A stretch of DNA of 64,000 nt from an archaeon (GCA_018670085.1 JABHRS010000008.1:1-64000), one strand, 5' to 3'; shown: positions 25,421 to 34,250, counted from the stretch's first letter. The notes: generated from the sequence alone by a model not told the origin. Made by a program: numbers and translations.

Positions 25421-25939
25421 ATGTCAATTGTGCAATCAAAAAGATTACTTGTAATCACTGGAAGTCCTGGTACTGGGAAGTCTACAATGGCAAAACTATT
25501 GGCTACTAAGTTAGGATTATTACATATTGATTTACACGAAATGATTGAAAACGATTCTGTCTTGTCTTCTGAATTTAACAAGGAAAAAGATTGTTTTGAT
25601 CTAGATATGGGGCGAGTTGAAGAGTTGGTCAAGGTGGAGCTGAAAAAGAATTCAGGGAGAGTAATGGTGCTTGATTCACATGTTGCTCACTTGCTATCAG
25701 CTGAATTAATGATTGCAGTAATTGTTATGAAATGTTCCAATCTGAAAATACTTGAAAAGCGGCTTTTGGATAGAAATTATTCTTTGGCGAAGGTGAAAGA
25801 AAACCTTGATTCTGAAATTTTTGAAGTTTGTTTTGATGAAGCGTCTGAACTTGGTGTTCCAATGTTGGAGTTTGATACTGCCGATGTTTTGGATGAGGAA
25901 GCTGCGTTAGGTTCTGTACAAAAATTATTGAAGCATTAA
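25421..25939 (+). CDS. AK6/Fap7-like P-loop nucleotide kinase
   Basis: 172 aa from the chosen ATG. Walker A GSPGTGKSTMA near residue 13, short acidic lid region, and the FDLDMGRVEELV / VLDSHVAHLL pattern place it with the adenylate-kinase-6 (Fap7, AAA_18) group, known for NMP kinase activity and a role in small-subunit 18S/16S maturation. The classical AK6 D/E-rich Walker B is replaced by VLDSHV. The start at 25421 is preferred to the 25370 ATG inside the upstream gene because TTTTTATC about 28 nt upstream would give a leaderless message. adk is missing from the ribosomal cluster, so this may be one of the cell's NMP kinases. Confidence 0.8.
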   Translation: MSIVQSKRLLVITGSPGTGKSTMAKLLATKLGLLHIDLHEMIENDSVLSSEFNKEKDCFDLDMGRVEELVKVELKKNSGRVMVLDSHVAHLLSAELMIAVIVMKCSNLKILEKRLLDRNYSLAKVKENLDSEIFEVCFDEASELGVPMLEFDTADVLDEEAALGSVQKLLKH

Positions 25940-25980
25940 CTCTGCAAAACCTTATAAAACAGTTGAGGATATATGTTCTT

Positions 25981-27099
25981 ATGTCAAAAAGCGTAGCGGT
26001 ATTTACACCTAAGGAAAAAAGACGACTTAAAATAATGGTTCGTGAATTAAAGAGCCAGCGTGCGCTTCATACTGAGTTTGTTAGTGTTTATGTTCCTGCA
26101 GGGTATGATATTTCTAAGATTATTAATCATTTGTCAGATGAACAAGGAACAGCATCAAATATTAAATCAGCTGCTACTAGAAAAAATGTACAAAATGCGC
26201 TTGAAAAAATGATTCAGGCTTTGAAGGGTTTTCCAGTTACTCCAAAAAATGGATTAGCAGTATTTGCAGGAAATTTAGGATCAAAAGATGGAAAACAAGA
26301 TTTTCATAGCTGGGCATATTCGCCACCAGTTCCGCTGAATATTCGAATTTATCGATGTGATAAAGTATTCGTAACTGAACACTTAGAAAATTTATTGATG
26401 GATAAAAGAGTTTATGGATTAGTTGTAATGGATCGGCGTGATGCAAATATTGCTTTACTTAAAGGGAAAACAATTCTTCCTTTGCAGAAAACTCATAGTG
26501 AAGTGCCAGGTAAATTTAGGGCAGGTGGACAATCAGCCCAAAGGTTTGCGCGTTTGCGTGAGGGGGCAGCTAAGCAACATTACAAAAAAGTTGCAGAGTA
26601 TATGAAAGATCAATTTTTACATTTAGGGAATGACTTACTCGGAATTATTATTGGTGGACCTGGAGTTACAATTCAGGATTTTATGAATAAAGATTATGTG
26701 ACTGGGGATTTAAAGAAAAAAATTATCGGAACCAAAGACCTGTCATATACTGGAGATTTTGGATTACAAGAATTACTTGAAAAAAGTGAAGATCTATTAG
26801 CCGAAGAAGAAGTTGCTCGCGAGAAAAAAATTGTGCAGAAATTTTTGCTCAGATTAGTTAAAGATGAACATCGGGTGGCATATGGTAAGGCGCAAGTTTT
26901 GAAAGCACTTAGTATGGCAGCAGTTGATGTTTTATTATTATCTGAAGGGGTAGTTTCTGAAGAAGATATTCAACAGTTTGAAGATGAAGCCGAGGAAAGT
27001 GGCTGCGAAGTTAGAATTATCTCTGGGGAAACACGTGAAGGTGTGCAGCTTAAGAATTTAGGTGGGTATGCTGCTCTTTTGAGATTTTCTGTTAGCTAG
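25981..27099 (+). CDS. prf1: peptide chain release factor aRF1
   Basis: 372 aa. Domain 1 has the stop-codon motifs NIKS (60-63) and YRCDKVF (124-130, the YxCxxxF motif). Domain 2 has the catalytic GGQ at 182-184 within AGGQSAQRFARLREGA. Domain 3 follows to the end. It reads all three stop codons and releases the peptide. It is about 40 residues shorter than typical 410-420-aa archaeal aRF1, mostly in the C-terminal domain, where no zinc-binding Cys pairs remain. The start at 25981 fits a CCTTATAAAAC TATA box about 27 nt upstream (leaderless); the longer TTG start lies inside the promoter. Confidence 0.96.
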   Translation: MSKSVAVFTPKEKRRLKIMVRELKSQRALHTEFVSVYVPAGYDISKIINHLSDEQGTASNIKSAATRKNVQNALEKMIQALKGFPVTPKNGLAVFAGNLGSKDGKQDFHSWAYSPPVPLNIRIYRCDKVFVTEHLENLLMDKRVYGLVVMDRRDANIALLKGKTILPLQKTHSEVPGKFRAGGQSAQRFARLREGAAKQHYKKVAEYMKDQFLHLGNDLLGIIIGGPGVTIQDFMNKDYVTGDLKKKIIGTKDLSYTGDFGLQELLEKSEDLLAEEEVAREKKIVQKFLLRLVKDEHRVAYGKAQVLKALSMAAVDVLLLSEGVVSEEDIQQFEDEAEESGCEVRIISGETREGVQLKNLGGYAALLRFSVS

Positions 27100-27151
27100 A
27101 TTTGTTATTTTTGACTAAAGCTTTTTATTGGAGTAGTTTCTAAAGTAAGTT

Positions 27152-27958
27152 ATGGATTTTAATGGTTTTGATGATTCTTCTGATTCAAAGATAGTGTATG
27201 GTTCCTTGGTGCATGAAGCGTACAGTCGCCTTTGGCCTGAAAAGGATTTTTCTTATTCGGTTGTTGAAGAGTATAATCGAAGGCTTGGTTCGTTTAATGC
27301 AAACATCTCACTTCGTGGTTCCAATCTGAGTCTGAAGTATAACTTGAACTGGAAAAAAGTTGACAATGAAATTCAAATTGGGTTAATACAACACCTATTG
27401 ATTAGAATGCTAGCGAAGACATCTGCTGCTAAAAAACAAAGTACATTTAACATTAGTCTGTATAATAATTTTTGTAAACAAATTCCAACTTATGTTTCTG
27501 AAGATCATGATCTGGATGCGAATTGTTTGATGCTGCGAGAGTCTTTTAGTCGGGTGAATAGTCTGTTTTTTGAAGATGCTTTGGTTGAGTGTAAACTGAA
27601 ATGGGGGGCAGCTGCTTTTCGCCGTTTGGCGTCTTATAATTTTAATAATGATTCCATCACTGTGAGTTCTGTTTTTCGCAATGTTCCTCTGCATGTGCTT
27701 GATTTGTTAATGTATCATGAAATGCTGCATAAACAGATGCAGTTTGATTGCAAAAATGGTCGGGTGCGTACACATACTCCAGAATTTAAACGACGTGAGA
27801 GATTGTATCCTAACTTTGTTTCTGTTGAGAAAGAAATTGATGGAATTATTCGGGTTGCTCGTCGTGCAAGTGTTCGTGATTCAAGAATTAAAAAATTTAA
27901 GAGATTTAAGAAACCAGTATCACCAGTGTTTAAAAGAATACAAGATTTTTTTGGTTGA
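27152..27958 (+). CDS. SprT-like zinc metallopeptidase
   Basis: 268 aa. HEMLH (HExxH) near residue 190 lies in LDLLMYHEMLHKQM, and HTPEFKRRERLYPNF follows with the third metal ligand His, the SprT/Wss1-like arrangement. A charged, basic C-terminus (IKKFKRFKKPVSPVFKRI) could bind nucleic acid. Eukaryotic Spartan proteases cut DNA-protein crosslinks; archaeal family members are not well characterised, so the role is inference. A CTTTTTATT TATA-like site about 30 nt before the ATG suggests leaderless expression. Confidence 0.8.
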   Translation: MDFNGFDDSSDSKIVYGSLVHEAYSRLWPEKDFSYSVVEEYNRRLGSFNANISLRGSNLSLKYNLNWKKVDNEIQIGLIQHLLIRMLAKTSAAKKQSTFNISLYNNFCKQIPTYVSEDHDLDANCLMLRESFSRVNSLFFEDALVECKLKWGAAAFRRLASYNFNNDSITVSSVFRNVPLHVLDLLMYHEMLHKQMQFDCKNGRVRTHTPEFKRRERLYPNFVSVEKEIDGIIRVARRASVRDSRIKKFKRFKKPVSPVFKRIQDFFG

Positions 27959-28009
27959 GTAACATTTACCAACAAACTTTAAATAACATAACTATTGTTT
28001 TATTACACT

Positions 28010-29077
28010 ATGATAGATGAAACATTCGCATGGCTAATGGCACAAGCACCGCAATTAGCATTCTTGGAGAACTCGTACCTTGCAGCTCTATTCATTTTAG
28101 TTGTAACTGGGATTTTAGGTTGGTTAGTTCTATTTATTTTTTCCAAATATTTACAAAAGTTCGCATCAAAAACAGAAACAGAACTTGATGATATGATCTT
28201 TGAGAAAACAAAACACCCAATATTTTATCTGATTTTAGCTGGCGGATTGAAATTGTCACTTAGTTATTTAGGTGTGAATGGTGGAATTTCAATAGCTGTG
28301 AATATTATCATGGCAATGGTGTTTGTATTTGTGTTAATGCGAGCTGTTGATGTGGTTATTAACATCTGGGGTTCGGTGATTGCTGCTAAAACTGAAACAA
28401 AACTCGATGAAGTATTATTACCACTTTTGCATAAATTTAGTAAAGTAATCTTTTTTGTAGTAGCTGTGATGTGGATACTTTCAATTTTAGGAATCGATAT
28501 CACTCCATACTTAGCTGGGGTTGGAATCTCAGGAGTTGTTCTCGGACTTGCTCTGCAAAGTTCATTAAAAAATGTATTTGGTGGAGTTGCCTTAATCATT
28601 GATGGTGCAATTAAAGTTGGTGATAAAATTCGACTTGAAAGCGGTGAAGTTGGAGAGATTATAGATGTAGGATTACGTAGTACAAAAATTAGAACTTATG
28701 ATAATGAGGAGTTGACTGTTCCAAATGGATACCTTGCTGATTCCAAAGTACAAAATTATACTAAACCAAATCAGAAGATGCGTGTTTGGGTTGCGTTTGG
28801 CGTTGAGTACGGTGTTGATTCAAAAAAAGTTGCATCTTTACTTGAGAAAGAACTTTCAAAAATGGATGGGATTATGGACACACCTAAACCTCACGTTGAT
28901 TTTTTGGGTATGGGTGATTCTGCTTTGGATATGAAGGCTTACTTTTGGGTGAACAGTTGGAAGAAAGCATATTCTAAAAAATTGGAAGCAACTAAATTAA
29001 TCTATGATACTTTGAATAAAAACAAAATTGGAATTCCATATCCTACTCAAACTGTGATTTTGGAGAAGGTGAAATAA
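28010..29077 (+). CDS. MscS-type mechanosensitive channel
   Basis: 355 aa. Helices at about 20-45, 65-85, 85-110 and 130-155 precede the pore-lining TM3 signature ITPYLAGVGISGVVLGLALQSSLKNVFGG, then the beta domain (GDKIRLESGEVGEIIDVGLRSTKIRTYDNEELTVPNGYL) and the cytosolic alpha-beta cage. Releases solutes on hypo-osmotic shock. The start at 28010 is preferred to an upstream TTG because ACTTTAAATAAC 30 nt upstream gives a leaderless ATG. A 53-aa membrane peptide gene starts immediately after its stop. Confidence 0.93.
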   Translation: MIDETFAWLMAQAPQLAFLENSYLAALFILVVTGILGWLVLFIFSKYLQKFASKTETELDDMIFEKTKHPIFYLILAGGLKLSLSYLGVNGGISIAVNIIMAMVFVFVLMRAVDVVINIWGSVIAAKTETKLDEVLLPLLHKFSKVIFFVVAVMWILSILGIDITPYLAGVGISGVVLGLALQSSLKNVFGGVALIIDGAIKVGDKIRLESGEVGEIIDVGLRSTKIRTYDNEELTVPNGYLADSKVQNYTKPNQKMRVWVAFGVEYGVDSKKVASLLEKELSKMDGIMDTPKPHVDFLGMGDSALDMKAYFWVNSWKKAYSKKLEATKLIYDTLNKNKIGIPYPTQTVILEKVK

Positions 29078-29239
29078 ATGTCCATTTGGTCAATTTTTGT
29101 AATTATTCTGATTGTTTTAATCTTACTTACTATTTTGAAAAAAGTAGTTAGTGTATTTCTTAGAGTTTTGTTTTTTATTATATTACTTGCAATTTTGGTA
29201 ATAATGATTACTAAAGTGTATACTGGTAGTTTGTTTTAA
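29078..29239 (+). CDS. 53-aa membrane peptide downstream of the MscS channel
   Basis: A 53-codon frame starts at the ATG directly next to the channel's TAA. Two hydrophobic helices (about 4-22 and 28-45) flank a KK pair. GAGAAGGTGAAATAA at the end of the channel gene gives an AAGGTGA ribosome-binding site 5 nt before the ATG, so it is translationally coupled. Possibly a channel accessory subunit; unproven. Its last 4 nt overlap the convergent gene's stop. Confidence 0.65.
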   Translation: MSIWSIFVIILIVLILLTILKKVVSVFLRVLFFIILLAILVIMITKVYTGSLF

Positions 29240-30123
29240 CCCCGGTATGATTCTACCTTATTCCACTCTTTTGCTTCTTGGTTGTAAACTTTTCCGATTT
29301 GTCTAGCGTTGACGAGAACTCTGTCAATCCCTTGTTCTTTGGCACGGGCTAGTGTTTCATTCTGGGTCCGGTGTAGACGATTTAAGCTTGCCATGGTGTC
29401 TTGGTTTAATTTTTGAAGAAGGCGTTCCCCAGAAAGATTGCTTCCCCAACCTGTGAGAGATCTTTTAATCTCTCTATCAAGATCTGTTTTATCAGGCCTA
29501 GGGTCAAAGAGTCTGTGTGGTGCTAACGCGACGTAGAGTTCCCTATCTGATCCTTGCATTACTTGTTGCGCTTGATAGGCAACAGTAGTTGGGAGGATAT
29601 GTGTTTTGAACAATTCAGTTGCTTTGTTGTAAAGACCAGAAGTTTCTCCTCTTGCTAGGTATTGTTCTCTTTCATTTTTTGCATCAACTGTGATCTCTTG
29701 GTCATTAAGCGTTATTCTAGTGTGGTCATCATCGTAAGTGTATAACAGAAATTGTTTTATTTGAAACCAAAATTGATTATTTGCCCTTGATGTTGTGGGA
29801 CTTCCCAACTTCCCTAATACACTCATATTTGGAATTCCTGTGCGATTATTTGATTCAGATCCCTCATCAAAAAATGTTGCAAAAGGAAGCTCCATGCCTC
29901 TTTCATGAGTAATAACCAGATGGATGTCGTTGATTGTACCAATACCAGCATGAGATGAAGGGGCTAAATATACAGCAGAAACACCTTTTCGAACAGTTCC
30001 ACTCTCTGCTAAATAATCTCTTTGTTCTTCTTGGAAAGCAAACTTGTGGATAATCTCTGCTAGGGGTGCTGCAAATTCTTCACGTGCTGCCCAGGCTTGG
30101 TGTATTTGGTCTACTTGGTCCAT
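29236..30123 (-). CDS. unknown soluble protein
   Basis: 295 aa, no signal peptide or membrane helix. Rich in Gln, Glu, Arg and Ala with alternating helices and strands (GTINDIHLVITHERG, RITLNDQEITVDAK, ELYVALAPHRLFDPRP). No known motif found. It is more GC-rich than its neighbours and uses CC-containing codons more, which could mark an acquired gene. It is convergent with the MscS operon and divergent from PAN. I can offer no function. Confidence 0.72.
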   Translation of the reverse strand: MDQVDQIHQAWAAREEFAAPLAEIIHKFAFQEEQRDYLAESGTVRKGVSAVYLAPSSHAGIGTINDIHLVITHERGMELPFATFFDEGSESNNRTGIPNMSVLGKLGSPTTSRANNQFWFQIKQFLLYTYDDDHTRITLNDQEITVDAKNEREQYLARGETSGLYNKATELFKTHILPTTVAYQAQQVMQGSDRELYVALAPHRLFDPRPDKTDLDREIKRSLTGWGSNLSGERLLQKLNQDTMASLNRLHRTQNETLARAKEQGIDRVLVNARQIGKVYNQEAKEWNKVESYRG

Positions 30124-30230
30124 TTTGTTGTCAAATTCTTGGTTTTTTAAAAAGACTCTCTTGCTGAGTTATATTATTGCTTTTGTTTTAGCATAGTTTT
30201 TTATACAATAAGAACAATTTTTAGGAGATA

Positions 30231-31433
30231 ATGGATTTTCAAAACAAAGTTAAAATAACAGTTGGTGTTGATGAGAAAGTAATGGAAGCAGAAGTTGAAT
30301 CTGAAATTGATGTTGCTCAAATTGAGGAAGAAAATAGGCGGCTCCAGACAACTCTTCGCAAATTAGAGGAAGAAGCTTCATTACTTAGAGCTCTTTTTAA
30401 CAAAACTCATCACGAACTTGAAAATTTAAAGAAACCAGCTTTGTTAGTTGCAGATATTGTCGCAATCCATGAAGGAAGAGCAGTTGTAAAATTACCTAAT
30501 GGAAATAAATTTTACTCTTATATAGCATCAACTGAGAAAGATATCGTTGCAGGAGATGCAGTTTTAGTTGAACAAAAAAGTTTGAATGTTCTCGGCAAAA
30601 TTGATTTAGCTGCAGGAATTGACGTTGAAAAATATGTTCTAATTGAAAAACCAAACGAAAGTTGGAAACAAATTGGTGGACTTAAAAAAGAAGTTCAAGA
30701 GATTAAAGAAGTAATTGAATTACCTTTAACTAAACCTAAATTATTTGAGAAAATGGGGATTGTACCTCCTAAAGGTGTTTTATTACATGGTCCGCCTGGA
30801 ACAGGTAAAACATTGCTTGCAAAGGCTGTTGCACATTCAACTCAGGCAACATTTATTGAAGTTGTAGGTTCTGAATTAGTTCAAAAATTTATTGGGGAAG
30901 GGTCAAAATTAGTTAAAGAAATTTTTGCACTCGCTCGTCGTAAAGCACCAACTATTTTATTTATTGATGAACTAGATGCTTTGGCATCAGCTAGAATGCC
31001 AATGGGTACATCTGGTGAACGTGAAGTCAACCGTACATTTATGCAATTACTTGCCGAATTAGATGGATTTCGGGGACTTGATAAAGTTAAAATTATTGCA
31101 GCAACTAACAGGAAAGATATTTTGGATCTGGCAATTTTACGTCCAGGGCGACTTGATAGAATAATTGAAGTTGGAATGCCTGATGAAGCAGGTAGATTGG
31201 AAATTTTGAAAATTCACACTGGACCAATGTCACTTAAAAAAGTTAAATTGAAGGATGTAGCACATTCAACTGAAGGATTTAGTGGAGCTGAACTAAAGGC
31301 TGTTTGTACTGAAGCTGGGTATTTTGCTATTCGTGAAAATCGGGATCACTTGATTAAGGAAGATTTTGATTCCGCTGTTGAGAAGGTTAAAGCTAAAGAC
31401 TTGGAAGAAGATGAAGTGCACATTTTTGGATGA
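30231..31433 (+). CDS. pan: proteasome-activating nucleotidase (PAN)
   Basis: 400 aa. N-terminal coiled coil (about 25-70), OB domain (about 72-135), then the AAA+ module: Walker A GPPGTGKT, Walker [11 protein letters not shown] (DELD rather than the more common DEID), pore loop KFIGEGS, second region LRPGRLDR. It unfolds substrates for the 20S proteasome. The extreme C-terminus reads HIFG: a hydrophobic-Phe-X ending instead of the HbYX (hydrophobic-Tyr-X) motif that opens the 20S gate. AGGAGATA before the ATG is the ribosome-binding site, and TTTTTTATACAA upstream is the TATA box. 20S subunits are not in this window. Confidence 0.95.
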   Translation: MDFQNKVKITVGVDEKVMEAEVESEIDVAQIEEENRRLQTTLRKLEEEASLLRALFNKTHHELENLKKPALLVADIVAIHEGRAVVKLPNGNKFYSYIASTEKDIVAGDAVLVEQKSLNVLGKIDLAAGIDVEKYVLIEKPNESWKQIGGLKKEVQEIKEVIELPLTKPKLFEKMGIVPPKGVLLHGPPGTGKTLLAKAVAHSTQATFIEVVGSELVQKFIGEGSKLVKEIFALARRKAPTILFIDELDALASARMPMGTSGEREVNRTFMQLLAELDGFRGLDKVKIIAATNRKDILDLAILRPGRLDRIIEVGMPDEAGRLEILKIHTGPMSLKKVKLKDVAHSTEGFSGAELKAVCTEAGYFAIRENRDHLIKEDFDSAVEKVKAKDLEEDEVHIFG

Positions 31434-31484
31434 TTGTTAGCACAACCTTTTTATTGTATCCTTATTTTTTATTTCTTTACTATT

Positions 31485-31600
31485 CAAGAAGCAACAGTTT
31501 CTTGGGACGCTGCAACATGCAATGATTATGTGAACACCATGACTTCCTTATAGTCGACGGTAGTAACTGATGAGCGTGCAGAGAAGTCTTTAGAAATGTT
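31485..31600 (+). ncRNA. candidate small RNA with box C/D features
   Basis: The 176-nt gap between pan and nop5 is not AT-rich like other spacers. It contains hairpin CAAGAA/TTCTTG (31485-31504), then CTGCA (31510-31514) that can pair with TGCAG (31577-31581). Inside this terminal stem sit ATGATTA (31522-31528; matches box C RTGATGA at 6 of 7) and CTGA (31567-31570; box D). A box D' and C' are degenerate (ATGAC, then no clear C'). A TATA-like CTTTTTATTG near 31446-31455 lies upstream. It is next to nop5, encoding the C/D guide RNP core. Real C/D guides are usually 50-60 nt, so the outer bounds are uncertain. Confidence 0.4.
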
Positions 31601-31610
31601 TTATTTGAAA

Positions 31611-32570
31611 TTATTCTGACTTGTTTGTTTTCTTGTAACCAAACTTTTTCTCTAACTTATCACGGATATCATCACCAATGAAGTCTCCTTGAAAGAAGTC
31701 AATCCTAAGTGCAATAGATAACTTGTTTGCAACAGCACGTGCAACCATCCCTTTATCTTTACGTTTGGCTTTTTGAACTAAATAGTGAGTGTAAATAATT
31801 CCATACTTTGGACTTTTAGATCCAGTTTTAATGTGTCTGAAAAGAGCTTTTTCAGCACCTAGAAGTTGGATTGTGGAAGCTGGAAGGCAGGCAAGCCTCT
31901 TTAATGATTTTCCATGTTCGAATAATTTTGCTCCAATGTTAGTTCCAGCAACAGCGTGAAAGTTTGGACAATATTCTTTCATGATTTTTTCTAAGTATAA
32001 CTCGTGTGTATCTCTTAATTTGTAGAGGCCAAGGATTTGAGTTGCAAGTAATTTCATCTCTTCAATGTCTACTTTTTCTAAATCTGCACCCATGCTTTCA
32101 TCTTTTTTGATCTCTAACTCTTTGAGTAATTCTTTTTTGTTTTTAGTTGCAACTAATTCAGCAAATTTTTCATGATCAGGAACACCTTTGTCAAGCTCCG
32201 GTAAGATTAATGAAAACCATTCTCTTAGACGTTTACTCAAGGTGTTAGCTGTGATATCAAGTTCACTCATGTTGCTAACTGTTTGCACGATCAAGTCGTC
32301 GTTATTAACTGAGTCTTTGATTTGTTGTTTTGTTAGAAGAATATTTTGGTCTCTAAATGATTTGAAATATTTCTGATCTTTAAGAGCAGTTCTTAATACT
32401 GTCTCAGATTCTTTTGTTGCAGGTTTTGCTTTTTTATGTTTTTTAATTAATTTTTTTAAACTTTTTTCTGAATCATTATATTCTTTTAAAGAGGAGAATT
32501 CTTGTGAGTCGATGATTTTTTTATCATCTGTTACAAAGTTTCCTATAACTGTTTTGTGTGTACTAATCAT
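31611..32570 (-). CDS. nop5: Nop5 (Nop56/58) box C/D RNP core protein
   Basis: 319 aa. The N-terminal half binds fibrillarin; the C-terminal Nop domain is clear: HELYLEKIMKEYCPNFHAVAGTNIGAKLFEHGKSLKRLACLPASTIQLLGAEKALFRHI is represented by its key blocks GTNIGAKLFEHG, LPASTIQLLGAEKALFRH and KYGIIYTHYLVQ. It scaffolds L7Ae and fibrillarin on C/D guide RNAs for 2'-O-methylation of rRNA and tRNA. In many archaea nop5 adjoins the fibrillarin gene; here it does not. GGTGAGAT 7 nt before the ATG is its ribosome-binding site. It is divergent from the small zinc protein. Confidence 0.94.
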   Translation of the reverse strand: MISTHKTVIGNFVTDDKKIIDSQEFSSLKEYNDSEKSLKKLIKKHKKAKPATKESETVLRTALKDQKYFKSFRDQNILLTKQQIKDSVNNDDLIVQTVSNMSELDITANTLSKRLREWFSLILPELDKGVPDHEKFAELVATKNKKELLKELEIKKDESMGADLEKVDIEEMKLLATQILGLYKLRDTHELYLEKIMKEYCPNFHAVAGTNIGAKLFEHGKSLKRLACLPASTIQLLGAEKALFRHIKTGSKSPKYGIIYTHYLVQKAKRKDKGMVARAVANKLSIALRIDFFQGDFIGDDIRDKLEKKFGYKKTNKSE

Positions 32571-32630
32571 TACACTATCTCACCCATGCACAAACTATAT
32601 AAACCTTTATCAAAGTTTTTTGTATATCTA

Positions 32631-32885
32631 ATGGAAGGCGATGATGTTGTACTTAAACGATTACCTGAGATCTCTTGCGATTATTGTCATATTAATTTAG
32701 AGGGTGAGAGAACTTGGGAAACTGTATTTGAAGCAGATAAACAATATGCTGTGCATAAATGCGGGTGCGGAAAGCACAAATGGATGAATGTGGGCCTTGA
32801 AGGCTTCGATCCAAGAGATTTCTTTTCAAAACAAAATTCTACGGTTGAGAGTGCTTTCCCTAAGGTTTTTGAGAGAGAAGGATAA
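32631..32885 (+). CDS. small putative zinc-binding protein
   Basis: 84 aa. Contains CDYC (16-19) and HKCGCGKH (about 44-51): four Cys that could bind one zinc, plus His. The rest is acidic and aromatic (WETVFEADKQY, GFDPRDFF). Not a recognised family. The start at 32631 is set by a TATA box (ACTATATAAACC, 32593-32604) about 27-30 nt upstream, giving a leaderless message; longer in-frame starts lie in or before the promoter. Confidence 0.7.
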   Translation: MEGDDVVLKRLPEISCDYCHINLEGERTWETVFEADKQYAVHKCGCGKHKWMNVGLEGFDPRDFFSKQNSTVESAFPKVFEREG

Positions 32886-32981
32886 TTTTTTGTGGAAATT
32901 AATGGTTTTTGAGCTATTTGTTTCGTACGAAAGTTACAAAAATATGCTATTTTTGACGTTTTAGTTCTACATAACCAAAAC

Positions 32982-32991
32982 CTTTATAAAC
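32982..32991 (+). promoter_or_regulatory. TATA box of the ribosomal superoperon
   Basis: CTTTATAAAC preceded by AA/CC (BRE-like AACC). The start of transcription is expected near 33008. The same core (TTTATAAAC) occurs before the eL34 operon at 49624-49632. Confidence 0.75.
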
Positions 32992-33007
32992 AACCAGTTT
33001 GCCAATC

Positions 33008-33239
33008 ATGCTATCAAGCAGCGCTTACTCATATACCTCACAAAAGTGAAATATGAATAAGGACAGTTGGCCTGCAAAGGCATGTTTCAAAAAAACAAAG
33101 GTTTTTACCGAAATATGTCAGATAACGGTTGTTTGTTGGGCTTGATTGAAACGAAACTTAGGTACTTTAAATTTAAGGAACTAAATATTCGAATTCAAAA
33201 ATAATCATAATCAATCAAAAATAAAAGGAAATAACGAAA
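33008..33239 (+). promoter_or_regulatory. about 230-nt leader of the ribosomal superoperon with two short frames
   Basis: Between the expected transcription start and the uL3 ATG lies an unusually long leader for this genome. It holds two short frames: 33008-33049 (13 codons, ATG at the likely 5' end) and 33053-33145 (30 codons) starting 3 nt after the first stop. A hairpin AAGC-AGC-GCTT (about 33018-33028) and a GCCT-GCAA-AGGC hairpin with a GNRA loop (about 33070-33081) are visible. Ribosomal operons are often autoregulated through leaders, but the ligand and mechanism here are unknown. The rest of the gap 32886-32981 holds nothing I can name. Confidence 0.45.
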
Positions 33240-34250
33240 ATGTCTAAAGCACACGCACCACGAAATGGAAGTATGCAGTTCTGGCCTCGTAAAAGGTCTA
33301 AGCATAGCTTCGTTAGAACTCGTAGCTTTACAACTAGTAAAGATGCAAAACCTTTAGGGTTTGTTGGATACAAAGCTGGTATGACTCATGTAATGATGAT
33401 TGACAACCGTGGGAAATCAACCACTGCTGGCGATAAAATTTCCGTTCCTGTAACAATTGTTGAATGTCCAGAAATGTTTGCTTTAGGAGCTGCATTTTAT
33501 GAAAAAAGCGCAAATGGAAAATTACGAAAAGTAGCTGATGTTTTCGCATCTGAAATTCCAAAAGATTGGAGAAAAATTGCAAGTATGCGAGTACCACTTG
33601 CTAAAAAACATCCTAAATCACTTACTGATATTACTGAATTTGATCACGTTCGATTAATTGTCTGCTCAAGGCCAGGTATGACTACAACTGATGCTAAAAA
33701 ACCTCAAGTTGTAGAAGTTGATCTTGGTGTAGGTAAAGATGCAGCTTTAACTTATATCACTGAGAAATTAGGCAAGGAAATTAGTGCAAACGATGCTTTT
33801 GCTGCAGGAGATGTAGTTGATATCCATGCTATAACTAAAGGGAAAGGATTTCAAGGAACAGTTAAGCGATATGGTGTAATGATGACTTCTCACAGGTCAG
33901 AAAAAGTACGTCGAGGAGTTGCTGCAATGGGAGCTTGGACACCTAAACGAGTTGATTATACTATTCCACAACCTGGTAAAATGGGTTATCATCAAAGAAC
34001 AGAATATAATAAACAAATTTTAAAAATTGGTTCAGCTGAGGAAGCTTCAATGGTAAATCCTAAGGCTGGACTTCACCAGTATGGATTAATCAAAAATAAC
34101 TACTTATTAATCAAGGGATCAATTGCAGGTCCTCGTAAAAAAGCAGTATTATTAACTTCTGGGATCAGAACTAAAAAATACATGAATAAGGCGTATTCAG
34201 GCGCACCAGAAATTAGTTTTATCTCAGTTAAAAATTATGCAAAAGAATAA
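33240..34250 (+). CDS. rpl3: ribosomal protein uL3
   Basis: 336 aa, standard for archaeal L3. Opens with APRNGSMQFWPRKRSKHS and contains the conserved loop GKGFQGTVKRYG and the finger KMGYHQRTEYNKQI that reaches the peptidyl-transferase centre. First gene of the superoperon; 24 nt to uL4. No strong ribosome-binding site is seen (AAAAGGAAATAACGAAA before the ATG, AAGGA-like). Confidence 0.97.
   Translation: MSKAHAPRNGSMQFWPRKRSKHSFVRTRSFTTSKDAKPLGFVGYKAGMTHVMMIDNRGKSTTAGDKISVPVTIVECPEMFALGAAFYEKSANGKLRKVADVFASEIPKDWRKIASMRVPLAKKHPKSLTDITEFDHVRLIVCSRPGMTTTDAKKPQVVEVDLGVGKDAALTYITEKLGKEISANDAFAAGDVVDIHAITKGKGFQGTVKRYGVMMTSHRSEKVRRGVAAMGAWTPKRVDYTIPQPGKMGYHQRTEYNKQILKIGSAEEASMVNPKAGLHQYGLIKNNYLLIKGSIAGPRKKAVLLTSGIRTKKYMNKAYSGAPEISFISVKNYAKE

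Noticed and set aside
28264-28599. A 111-codon antisense frame over the MscS gene
   Set aside because: It lies wholly inside a clear channel gene and has no family features or start signal.
30231-31433. CDC48/p97 instead of PAN
   Set aside because: Only one AAA module, an OB domain and N-terminal coiled coil, as in PAN.
33053-33145. 30-codon frame in the uL3 leader as a real protein gene
   Set aside because: No ribosome-binding site and no recognisable sequence; kept only as a possible regulatory frame.
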